In this document: in pieces, positions 1-4,663 of the stretch | How positions within the stretch are numbered: position 1 is the stretch's first letter | Layout: the number at the start of each line of letters is the position of its first letter | Origin: Sulfurovum sp. | GTDB lineage: Bacteria; Campylobacterota; Campylobacteria; Campylobacterales; Sulfurovaceae | Assembly: GCA_030634925.1 (NCBI GenBank) | Contig: DAOVZV010000090.1 | Location: 1 to 5,775 of the forward strand | Reading direction: 5' to 3' | DNA: 5,775 nucleotides | Translations under genes and position numbers: made by a program | Notes under the pieces: model-generated | The model's database searches: none | Told to the model about the DNA's origin: nothing | What the model saw: only the letters and a program-made list of their open reading frames with translations

Positions 1-456
1 TTCTATTCTAGGTGCATTTGACAATATCTCTTTAAGTTCGTCTGCATCGTGAACCTCTGTAGAAGCTACCATCATCATAGCACCCTCATCTCTTAGCATC
101 TTTGTAAGAAACCTAGTATCTATCTGTGTGATACCTAGTATATTTTCTCTCTCCAAAAGCTCTGCTAGAGTCTCTTGACTTCTAAAATTAGATACTCTAT
201 CCTGATATGAACGGACGATAATACCTTTACAGTACGCTCCCCTGCTCTCACTATCTTGCTCATTACACCCTACTATACCGATTTCAGGCATAGTAAATGT
301 GACAAACTGCCCTGCATAAGATGGGTCTGTGACTATCTCTTGGTATCCTGTAAGAGATGTATTAAATACTATCTCACCTACACTCGTACCCTCTGCTCCA
401 AAGCTCTTAGCTTCCATCATTAGCCCATTTTCAAAATACAATGATACTTTTTTCAC
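1..456 (-). CDS. carA: Carbamoyl-phosphate synthase small subunit, N-terminal part (runs off the left edge)
   Basis: This is the glutamine-hydrolysing small subunit of carbamoyl-phosphate synthase. With CarB it makes carbamoyl phosphate from glutamine, bicarbonate and ATP for arginine and pyrimidine synthesis in the cytoplasm. The visible 152 residues cover the CPSase small-chain N-terminal domain. Recognisable pieces are FNTSLTGYQEIVTDPSYAGQ (about residues 33-52), MPEIGIVG soon after, and the IDTRFLTKMLRDEGA block (about 117-131), where many bacteria have IDTRxLTRxLR. The class I glutamine amidotransferase domain with its Cys-His-Glu triad lies outside the window, so catalytic integrity cannot be judged. 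The start is GTG at 456, whose first base is also the last base of the upstream DUF507 stop (TAGTG). AGAGGA at 470-465 sits 8 nt upstream, inside the DUF507 gene, which suggests translational coupling. No other normal start codon fits this frame and ribosome site. Confidence 0.95.
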   Translation of the reverse strand, partial: MKKVSLYFENGLMMEAKSFGAEGTSVGEIVFNTSLTGYQEIVTDPSYAGQFVTFTMPEIGIVGCNEQDSESRGAYCKGIIVRSYQDRVSNFRSQETLAELLERENILGITQIDTRFLTKMLRDEGAMMMVASTEVHDADELKEILSNAPRIE

Positions 457-1007
457 TACAACATTCCTCTTTTTAATAGCTCTTCTTGATAAAACTTCTC
501 ATACATCAGTTCATATTCATGTGACCCTGGTACAACCTCTTTTTCCATACCTCTTATCTTGGCATAGACTATATCATCTATCTCGTCATAAGCATCAGAA
601 AATGCCTTAAATGCCTTAAATATCACATTTTTGACCTGATTTTCATTGACATCATACTCTGCTAGATAGTTCTCATATAGTTCATCTAGTATCAAGTGAG
701 CCAAATCATTGTAACGGTCATCATAATTCATAATCACACCAGCTTCTGGAGCTAGTCTCTTTTTAATCATAAAAAATAGCTGTCTCTCATCTGCATGTTG
801 AAACTCTATCTCATCATAATTTTCATCCAAAATCTTCTTGACTTTTTCATCTAAGGCATGTTCTTTGTCCAGATTAGCATCTATAATCATCTTACACGCT
901 TGAACAACGGCCTCTTTACCCTTTGGCATAGTAATAAAAGGTGCATTTGCCAAATCTATTCCTATTTTGGTGGCTACATAACCAGTCTGCTGTGGTTTTA
1001 ATCTCAT
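456..1007 (-). CDS. DUF507 family protein of unknown function, upstream of carA
   Basis: This 183-residue, acidic, probably cytoplasmic protein is recognised as DUF507 (PF04368). The recognisable start is MRLKPQQTGYVATKI, followed by a short Pro-Lys-Gly stretch and two similar helical halves rich in Asp, Glu, Tyr and Lys. The second half ends near EEYELMYEKFYQEEL-like helices (residues about 165-179). No signal peptide, membrane segment, cysteine cluster or catalytic motif is visible. The family has no established biochemical role, and none is proposed. As I recall, a DUF507 gene directly precedes carA in Campylobacter too, so the pairing looks conserved in Campylobacterota. The ATG at 1007 is preceded by AGAGGA (1020-1015) with a 7-nt gap. 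An extended -10 box lies just upstream, so this gene probably heads the DUF507-carA transcript. Its stop overlaps the carA GTG by one base. Confidence 0.88.
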   Translation of the reverse strand: MRLKPQQTGYVATKIGIDLANAPFITMPKGKEAVVQACKMIIDANLDKEHALDEKVKKILDENYDEIEFQHADERQLFFMIKKRLAPEAGVIMNYDDRYNDLAHLILDELYENYLAEYDVNENQVKNVIFKAFKAFSDAYDEIDDIVYAKIRGMEKEVVPGSHEYELMYEKFYQEELLKRGML

Positions 1008-1029
1008 CTTTGCATCCTCTTTGTATCAA

Positions 1030-1038
1030 AATATAGCA
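1030..1038 (-). promoter_or_regulatory. Extended -10 promoter for DUF507-carA
   Basis: Reading the minus strand, TGCTATATT occupies 1038-1030, matching the TGnTATAAT extended -10 with one change. Transcription would start near 1023, giving a leader of about 16 nt that carries the AGAGGA ribosome site. No credible -35 hexamer lies 17 nt upstream (CAAAAA), which is normal for sigma-70 promoters in Campylobacter and Helicobacter. Position and leader length fit well, but this is read by eye only. Confidence 0.55.
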
Positions 1039-1089
1039 TAAAAACTAGGCTCTTTTTGATTTATATTTTAGAATGACATTGTATCTAAT

Positions 1090-1107
1090 ATTGACTATAA
1101 TATCAAT
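1090..1107. promoter_or_regulatory. Inverted repeat ATTGA-N8-TCAAT around a TATAAT
   Basis: In the divergent gap between DUF507 and the BFD gene, ATTGA (1090-1094) and TCAAT (1103-1107) form perfect 5-bp arms, extendable by AAT/ATT if one base is bulged. The spacer contains a plus-strand TATAAT (1096-1101). This could be an operator over a distal promoter of the [2Fe-2S] gene, or chance in AT-rich DNA. The 6-nt space between TTGAC and ATCAA does not fit the FNR/CRP layout, which needs 4. Confidence 0.2.
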
Positions 1108-1131
1108 TATTCAACTCCAATAGCCTTTTAC

Positions 1132-1159
1132 TTGACAACCTATTATATTTTTAGATAAG
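1132..1159 (+). promoter_or_regulatory. Candidate promoter of the BFD-type ferredoxin gene
   Basis: A perfect TTGACA (1132-1137) is followed 16 nt later by GATAAG (1154-1159), which matches TATAAT at four of six positions. A start near 1166 would leave a leader of about 20 nt containing AAGGA (1176-1180), 6 nt before the ATG. A TATAAT at 1169-1174 is too close to the start codon to give a leader with the ribosome site. A more distal TATAAT at 1096-1101 is an alternative. Confidence 0.35.
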
Positions 1160-1186
1160 CTATACAAATATAATAAAGGAAAAATT

Positions 1187-1417
1187 ATGACAAAAGATGA
1201 AATAAAAGCATTAGATTTGGATTATGAAGTATGTCTATGTATGAATATCACACTAGGAGAGATAATAACAGCTATAAAAGATGGTGAAGATACAGTAGAG
1301 AAACTTATGGATAGCACAGAAGCAGGAACTGCTTGTGAGCTTTGTCAATCGTGTAGCATAGACGAAGATGAAGATAGAGAGCTTCATCTCGATGAGATTT
1401 TGAACGCCTACAAATAA
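1187..1417 (+). CDS. BFD-like [2Fe-2S]-binding protein
   Basis: This 76-residue cytoplasmic protein resembles the bacterioferritin-associated ferredoxin domain (Fer2_BFD, PF04324). The four expected ligands are visible as C16-x-C18 (VCLCMN) and C50-x2-C53 (ACELCQ), 31 residues apart, with the helix-turn-helix-like stretch ITLGEIITAIKDG between them. BFD domains bind a [2Fe-2S] cluster and occur alone or fused to electron-transfer and assembly proteins; the classical one mobilises iron from bacterioferritin. No bacterioferritin gene is nearby, so that specific role is not supported here. There is an extra cysteine at 56 (CELCQSC) and a strongly acidic tail (D59-E65 region). The ATG has AAGGA 6 nt upstream. 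The gene is monocistronic and its stop TAA directly abuts the rimO stop on the other strand. Confidence 0.82.
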   Translation: MTKDEIKALDLDYEVCLCMNITLGEIITAIKDGEDTVEKLMDSTEAGTACELCQSCSIDEDEDRELHLDEILNAYK

Positions 1418-2725
1418 CTACTCAACAAGCGTAGCCAATAACTGCTCTCCTGCTAGTTGAGTGATTTTGGCTTTATAAACCTTGCCATACTCTATAGATA
1501 AATCAGAAGTATCATTGATAAGTATCTCTCCATCTATATCCACAGCCCAACCTAGAGGTCTTGCAGATAATAGATACTCATGCTCATCACTCTCTTTGTC
1601 TATCACCAACTCTACACTCTCTCCTACCATCTTTTCTAATGACAAAATCGTACTCTCTTTGGCTATTTCTCCGAGTATATCGGCTCTGCTATTGATAGTA
1701 TCACTATCTATCTGTGTCATATCATAAGCACTAGTAGTCTCTTCATTGGAATAAGCAAATGTATTGAACCTATCAAATCCAAAATCTATCATAAACTTAC
1801 ATAGTATCTCAAAACTCTCCTCACTCTCTTGTGGATGTCCTGCGATAAGCGAAGTACGCACAAATGAGTTGGGTTTTGCTCTCATATAATCCAATAACTC
1901 TTTGGTCTTCTTCTCTCCAAATCCTCTCTTCATACTCCTAAGCATCCCATCTTCTATATGCTGAATAGGCATATCAAAATATGTCTGAAATACTTTTGAG
2001 TCTGATATAGCATCAATCAAAGCCAAAGTAGTTGTACTAGGATACAGATACAATATCCGAGCAGATACCACACCATCTATCTTCTCTATATCTTGTATGA
2101 GATTAATCAGTCCATCACCCAAACTCATATCCCTACCATAGCTAGAACTATCTTGTGAGATAAAAGAGAAATCACTATAACCTTGTGACACAAGATTGGA
2201 TACCTCTTTGGATATAGAAGACAAACTACGAGAGTGCAGTTTACCCTTGAAACTAGGAATAGCACAAAAAGAACAAGCCTGATTACAACCCTCTGCTATC
2301 TTGATATAAGCATGATAATTTGACCCCGTGATAACCCTACCAGAACTCTCTGTAGCTAGATAAACCTCTGGACTAAATGTACTCTGACGAGAAGCTATCA
2401 ACTCATCTATCTTCTCATAATCACCAACACCAGTAAATATATCTATCTCTGGCATATCCTTTTGAAGCTCCTCTTTATACCTCTCACTCAGACACCCACT
2501 CATCACCAATATAGAGTTCTCTTTTCTCTCATCATGAAGATTGAGAACAGTATTAATACTCTCCTCTTTGGCAGCATCGATAAAGCCACAAGTATTGACA
2601 ATAATCACATCAGCAATAGTATTATCATCTGTTATCTCATAATCTTTGAGCCGTCCAAGCATCACTTCACTATCTACAAGATTTTTGGTACAGCCAAGAC
2701 TCACAAGGTGTAGTTTTTTATTCAT
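1418..2725 (-). CDS. rimO: Ribosomal protein S12 methylthiotransferase RimO
   Basis: RimO is a cytoplasmic radical-SAM enzyme that adds a methylthio group to a conserved aspartate of ribosomal protein S12. Using ATG 2725 as start, the protein has 435 residues, normal for the family. The N-terminal UPF0004 domain has cluster cysteines at C12 (SLGCTKNLVDSE), C46 (NTCGFI) and C78 (SGCL). The radical-SAM cluster ligands are C147, C151 and C154 in AEGCNQACSFCAIPSFKG, a RimO-type rather than MiaB-type context. A TRAM domain fills roughly residues 370-435. An in-frame GTG at 2734 would add three residues (M-H-I). I prefer the ATG because the family usually begins a few residues before LHLVSLGC and the likely transcript start lies only a few bases before the GTG. 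Neither start has a strong Shine-Dalgarno. The gene lies downstream of the toxin gene, 83 bp away, with its own promoter. Confidence 0.95.
   Translation of the reverse strand: MNKKLHLVSLGCTKNLVDSEVMLGRLKDYEITDDNTIADVIIVNTCGFIDAAKEESINTVLNLHDERKENSILVMSGCLSERYKEELQKDMPEIDIFTGVGDYEKIDELIASRQSTFSPEVYLATESSGRVITGSNYHAYIKIAEGCNQACSFCAIPSFKGKLHSRSLSSISKEVSNLVSQGYSDFSFISQDSSSYGRDMSLGDGLINLIQDIEKIDGVVSARILYLYPSTTTLALIDAISDSKVFQTYFDMPIQHIEDGMLRSMKRGFGEKKTKELLDYMRAKPNSFVRTSLIAGHPQESEESFEILCKFMIDFGFDRFNTFAYSNEETTSAYDMTQIDSDTINSRADILGEIAKESTILSLEKMVGESVELVIDKESDEHEYLLSARPLGWAVDIDGEILINDTSDLSIEYGKVYKAKITQLAGEQLLATLVE
1420..1462 (+). terminator. Possible stem-loop terminator of the BFD gene inside rimO
   Basis: Just after the TAA at 1415-1417, ACTCAAC (1420-1426) can pair with GTTGAGT (1456-1462), and TAGC can pair with GCTA inside that stem after a 5-nt bulge on the left. 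GATTTT follows, so there is only a short T run. The stem is modest and lies in rimO coding sequence, so this is a weak terminator candidate rather than a firm one. Confidence 0.22.
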
Positions 2726-2745
2726 TATATGCACTTTTTGGTAGC

Positions 2746-2754
2746 ATTATATCA
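2746..2754 (-). promoter_or_regulatory. Extended -10 promoter of rimO
   Basis: On the minus strand TGATATAAT (2754-2746) is a perfect TGnTATAAT extended -10. The start point would be near 2739, leaving a leader of about 14 nt before the ATG at 2725. No -35 hexamer is evident. This would let rimO be expressed independently of the toxin-antitoxin genes upstream. Confidence 0.6.
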
Positions 2755-2762
2755 TAAGAGAC

Positions 2763-2776
2763 CCCAAACTGTTGGG
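2763..2776. repeat. Inverted repeat CCCAA-ACTG-TTGGG upstream of rimO
   Basis: A perfect 5-bp inverted repeat with a 4-nt loop lies between the toxin stop (2809) and the rimO promoter, at the -35 position. On the minus strand the T run comes before the hairpin instead of after it, and on the plus strand A residues follow it. It therefore does not look like an intrinsic terminator for either direction. It may be a regulator site, a weak RNA hairpin ending the toxin transcript, or chance. Confidence 0.3.
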
Positions 2777-2808
2777 AAAAATTAATATTGAAGATTTTAA
2801 TGTCTAAT

Positions 2809-3294
2809 TTATGCTCTTAACCTATCAAAAAATACTTTCTCTAACTCAACACTAACTCTTAATCCATTTGCTTTAAAAAGTTTAAAAGAAAAATGTGTTT
2901 CAGATAAAGATAGAAAATCTTGTCTATAGTTTTCTATTAATATACCTAGAACTCCTACTATTTTAAGCCCTTGTGCTAAAGCTATTTTTCTACCTTTTCG
3001 TTCATCTATGATAAGTTTTAAATTTAGTTCTATTGCCAAGCTAATTGCTTCAACTTCACCTTTGTCAATATTTAGTTTTTGAATACTTTGTAGTATTTTC
3101 TGATTAGATATATTTTTAATAGATATTTGATTAAATTCTTCTATTCTATATTTGACAATATCATCTTTTATCATCAACTCATCATAAACAGCTTGTGGAA
3201 TATAAATCTCTTTGAAAAGATTTGATAATAAAATTAAGCTATCAGATTTAGCAAGTATGATAAGTGCTGTGGTATCACTAACTACAATATTCAT
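2809..3294 (-). CDS. DUF3368-type PIN-domain toxin (putative ribonuclease)
   Basis: This 161-residue protein resembles the DUF3368 family, PIN-like nucleases usually paired with UPF0175 proteins. PIN domains cleave RNA using clustered acidic residues and metal ions; the target here is unknown. Visible candidates are D7 (VVSDTTALI), E39 (VYDEL), E80/E82 (DKGEVEAISLA) and D97 (LIIDERKGR), followed by the family-like GLKIVGVLGILI. No signal peptide is seen. I place the start at ATG 3294, since the family begins a few residues before the first aspartate. A longer reading from GTG 3336 would add 14 unconvincing residues and overlap the antitoxin. The start lies 4 bp after the antitoxin stop, so the two are probably co-transcribed and translationally coupled. 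By hand count, Leu codons are TTA in 10 of 23 cases against about 2 of 23 in nadA, and Ile is ATT in 9 of about 23 against 2 of about 25, hinting at foreign origin. Confidence 0.82.
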   Translation of the reverse strand: MNIVVSDTTALIILAKSDSLILLSNLFKEIYIPQAVYDELMIKDDIVKYRIEEFNQISIKNISNQKILQSIQKLNIDKGEVEAISLAIELNLKLIIDERKGRKIALAQGLKIVGVLGILIENYRQDFLSLSETHFSFKLFKANGLRVSVELEKVFFDRLRA

Positions 3295-3298
3295 ATAT

Positions 3299-3598
3299 TT
3301 ACTCAAATGCACTAAATTCTTGTTCCAAATACTCACTATCTACACGAATAAAAGGAATATCATATTTTTCTAAAAGTTCTATTACTTCAACTTTTGGAAG
3401 ATTTAAAATTGTAGCTACTTGACCTATAGATAATTCTCCTCTATCATAAGCTTTTAGAAGATTGTACTCTTGGGTTTCAAGCTTAGATTTTATTTGGAAA
3501 AGCTCTTTTATCGCCTCTACTAATTTAGATTTATCATTATAAAATTTGGTTTCTAATAGAGTTGATATAAAAGAGTCTTGTATTTGTATAGTTTGCAT
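3299..3598 (-). CDS. UPF0175 family antitoxin
   Basis: This 99-residue protein resembles the UPF0175 family, small proteins encoded directly before DUF3368 PIN nucleases and presumed to be their antitoxins. The family-like core is AYDRGELSIGQVATILNL (about residues 50-67), a helix-turn-helix-like segment also seen in DNA-binding proteins, followed by VEVIELLEKYDIPFI. The N-terminal part (about 22-42) is a charged helix. By analogy it should bind and neutralise the toxin and may repress its own promoter; neither can be shown from sequence. The ATG at 3598 has a strong AAGGAG (3611-3606) 7 nt upstream, stronger than the weak site of the toxin, as expected if the antitoxin is made in excess. Only 35 bp separate it from the folB stop, and that gap holds a good promoter, so it may be transcribed both alone and by read-through from plsY-folB. 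Confidence 0.82.
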   Translation of the reverse strand: MQTIQIQDSFISTLLETKFYNDKSKLVEAIKELFQIKSKLETQEYNLLKAYDRGELSIGQVATILNLPKVEVIELLEKYDIPFIRVDSEYLEQEFSAFE

Positions 3599-3616
3599 AA
3601 TTACTCTCCTTGATAT

Positions 3617-3625
3617 ATTATAACA
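3617..3625 (-). promoter_or_regulatory. Extended -10 promoter of the toxin-antitoxin module
   Basis: On the minus strand TGTTATAAT (3625-3617) perfectly fits TGnTATAAT and lies in the 35-bp gap between folB and the antitoxin. Transcription would begin near 3610, giving a leader of about 12 nt that begins almost at the AAGGAG. The -35 region falls inside the end of folB. TTATAA at 3623-3618 is self-complementary but too short to call an operator. Confidence 0.55.
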
Positions 3626-3633
3626 TTAAATCC

Positions 3634-3966
3634 TTACACGGATAACTCCCAAAAACAACTCAATCCAACACTACAATTTGACATAATATTTGGCTTATTA
3701 ATCTTGATTTTTAAAGTTTTAGTTTGTGGGTAGGTGGTTTGGATAATATCTTTTAGACCTATTAGGGCGTTTTCTAGGAGTTTGTATTTTTTTTGATTTA
3801 GGTGGGACTCTATCATTTGTGCTATAGTGGCGTAATTGATAAAATCATCATCGCTATAGTCATATAATAGTTCTATGTCTATTATCACCCTTTGGGGGGT
3901 GACTCTCTCAAAGTCTAGCAGACCTATAATCACATCAAAGCTTAATGCTTCTATGTGGATGGTCAT
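3634..3966 (-). CDS. folB: Dihydroneopterin aldolase FolB
   Basis: FolB converts 7,8-dihydroneopterin to 6-hydroxymethyl-7,8-dihydropterin and glycolaldehyde in folate synthesis, in the cytoplasm, usually as an octamer. The 110 residues are short but normal for Campylobacterota. Family features are FDVIIGLLDFERVTPQRV (residues 10-27), with E20-R21 and Q25 in the usual ER...Q arrangement, a tyrosine at 45 (INYATIAQMIE) matching the conserved active-site tyrosine, E65 in the LLENAL helix, and K91 in KINKPNIM, matching the catalytic lysine of the KP motif. The C-terminal third diverges more from classical FolB sequences. The ATG at 3966 directly follows the plsY stop with no gap, and GAGG lies 11 nt upstream within plsY, so translation is probably coupled to plsY. 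No separate promoter is seen. Confidence 0.88.
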   Translation of the reverse strand: MTIHIEALSFDVIIGLLDFERVTPQRVIIDIELLYDYSDDDFINYATIAQMIESHLNQKKYKLLENALIGLKDIIQTTYPQTKTLKIKINKPNIMSNCSVGLSCFWELSV

Positions 3967-4587
3967 CTATACTTTGACCTCTTCTTTTTTGAATAGTCTT
4001 ACTATGTTTGGTATGTGCTTGTATGCTATGATAAAGGCTATAATCCAGATAGGAGCGTGTGTCCCTATTCCTGCTACTTCGGGGAACATAATATGTGAGA
4101 GTATCACAAATGAGAAGACACCAATTAGAGATGATAGGGATGATATTTTGAGTACTTTGGCAGATACGAACCATATACTAATAGCGATAATCGCAGGTAC
4201 TGGCATCATCAAAAAGAGTACACCAAACCCAGTAGCTACTCCTTTTCCTCCCTCAAAAGATAGGAATATAGAGAAACAATGACCTATAACTGCCAATACG
4301 GCAATAGTCCACAATACACTATCAGGAGCGTCGAGATACATCGCTAATAATATGATTGCTACACCTTTGAAAGCATCTAGTACAAAGGTAATGATACCTA
4401 GCTTTTTGGCTAGTTTGGCATCTTTCTCTTTTACTACTCTGATGACATTGGTTGCACCGATGTTGCCACTACCTTCGTTTTTAATATCTACACCTGCAAA
4501 AAATTTGGCAAGAAGATAGCCAAAAGGGACACCTGCTAGTAGATAAACTGTTAGGTATAGCACTATGTTTTGATTTAGAAAGTCCAT
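3967..4587 (-). CDS. plsY: Acyl-phosphate:glycerol-3-phosphate acyltransferase PlsY
   Basis: PlsY is an inner-membrane enzyme that transfers an acyl group from acyl phosphate, made by PlsX, to glycerol 3-phosphate, giving lysophosphatidic acid in the first step of phospholipid synthesis. The 206 residues show about six to seven hydrophobic segments, near residues 8-28, 63-85, 91-111, 120-145, 150-168 and 178-190. All three signature motifs are present: EGSGNIGATNVIR (38-50), a DAFKG and GHxFSIFLSFEGGKG block (71-75, 102-116), and KHIPNIVRL (190-198). The glycine-rich K115 segment binds phosphate in the known structure. The ATG at 4587 has GGA about 8 nt upstream, a mediocre ribosome site. It leads a minus-strand unit with folB, and divergent nadA begins 76 bp away. 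No missing key residue is seen. Confidence 0.95.
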   Translation of the reverse strand: MDFLNQNIVLYLTVYLLAGVPFGYLLAKFFAGVDIKNEGSGNIGATNVIRVVKEKDAKLAKKLGIITFVLDAFKGVAIILLAMYLDAPDSVLWTIAVLAVIGHCFSIFLSFEGGKGVATGFGVLFLMMPVPAIIAISIWFVSAKVLKISSLSSLIGVFSFVILSHIMFPEVAGIGTHAPIWIIAFIIAYKHIPNIVRLFKKEEVKV

Positions 4588-4611
4588 AATTGTTCCATAT
4601 TTTGATTTGTT

Positions 4612-4640
4612 TTGTAATTTTAACTGAATTTTGATAAAAT
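4612..4640 (+). promoter_or_regulatory. Promoter of nadA
   Basis: TGATAAAAT (4632-4640) is an extended -10 with one change from TGnTATAAT. TTGTAA at 4612-4617 gives a four-of-six -35 with exactly 17 nt spacing. Transcription would start near 4647, with AAGGA (4654-4658) placed 5 nt before the ATG. Confidence 0.55.
4617..4622 (-). promoter_or_regulatory. Candidate -10 of plsY-folB
   Basis: On the minus strand TAAAAT (4622-4617) would start transcription near 4610, about 23 nt before the plsY ATG. It overlaps the nadA -35 region, so the two divergent promoters may compete. No TG extension or -35 is clear, so this is tentative. Confidence 0.28.
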
Positions 4641-4663
4641 AGCCACAATAAAAAAGGATAAAT

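Noticed and set aside
1091..1106. FNR/CRP-like box (TTGAC...ATCAA) before the BFD gene
   Set aside because: The half sites are separated by 6 nt where the FNR/CRP consensus needs 4, and one arm has a mismatch.
1384..1395. Hairpin TCATC-TC-GATGA at the end of the BFD gene
   Set aside because: The 2-nt loop is too small to form and there is no T run after it.
2726..2734. RimO start at GTG 2734
   Set aside because: It adds only M-H-I, lies almost on the likely transcript start, and has no Shine-Dalgarno; ATG 2725 fits the family better. It is not excluded.
2763..2776. Intrinsic terminator of the toxin gene
   Set aside because: On the transcribed strand the T run precedes the stem, so the needed U tract after the hairpin is missing.
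3295..3336. Longer toxin reading from GTG 3336
   Set aside because: It adds 14 residues unlike the family, overlaps the antitoxin, and the ATG at 3294 gives the expected PIN start.
3875..4282. Open frames opposite plsY, folB, rimO, DUF507 and nadA
   Set aside because: They lie antisense to or out of frame with well-recognised proteins, show no family resemblance, and lack convincing ribosome sites.
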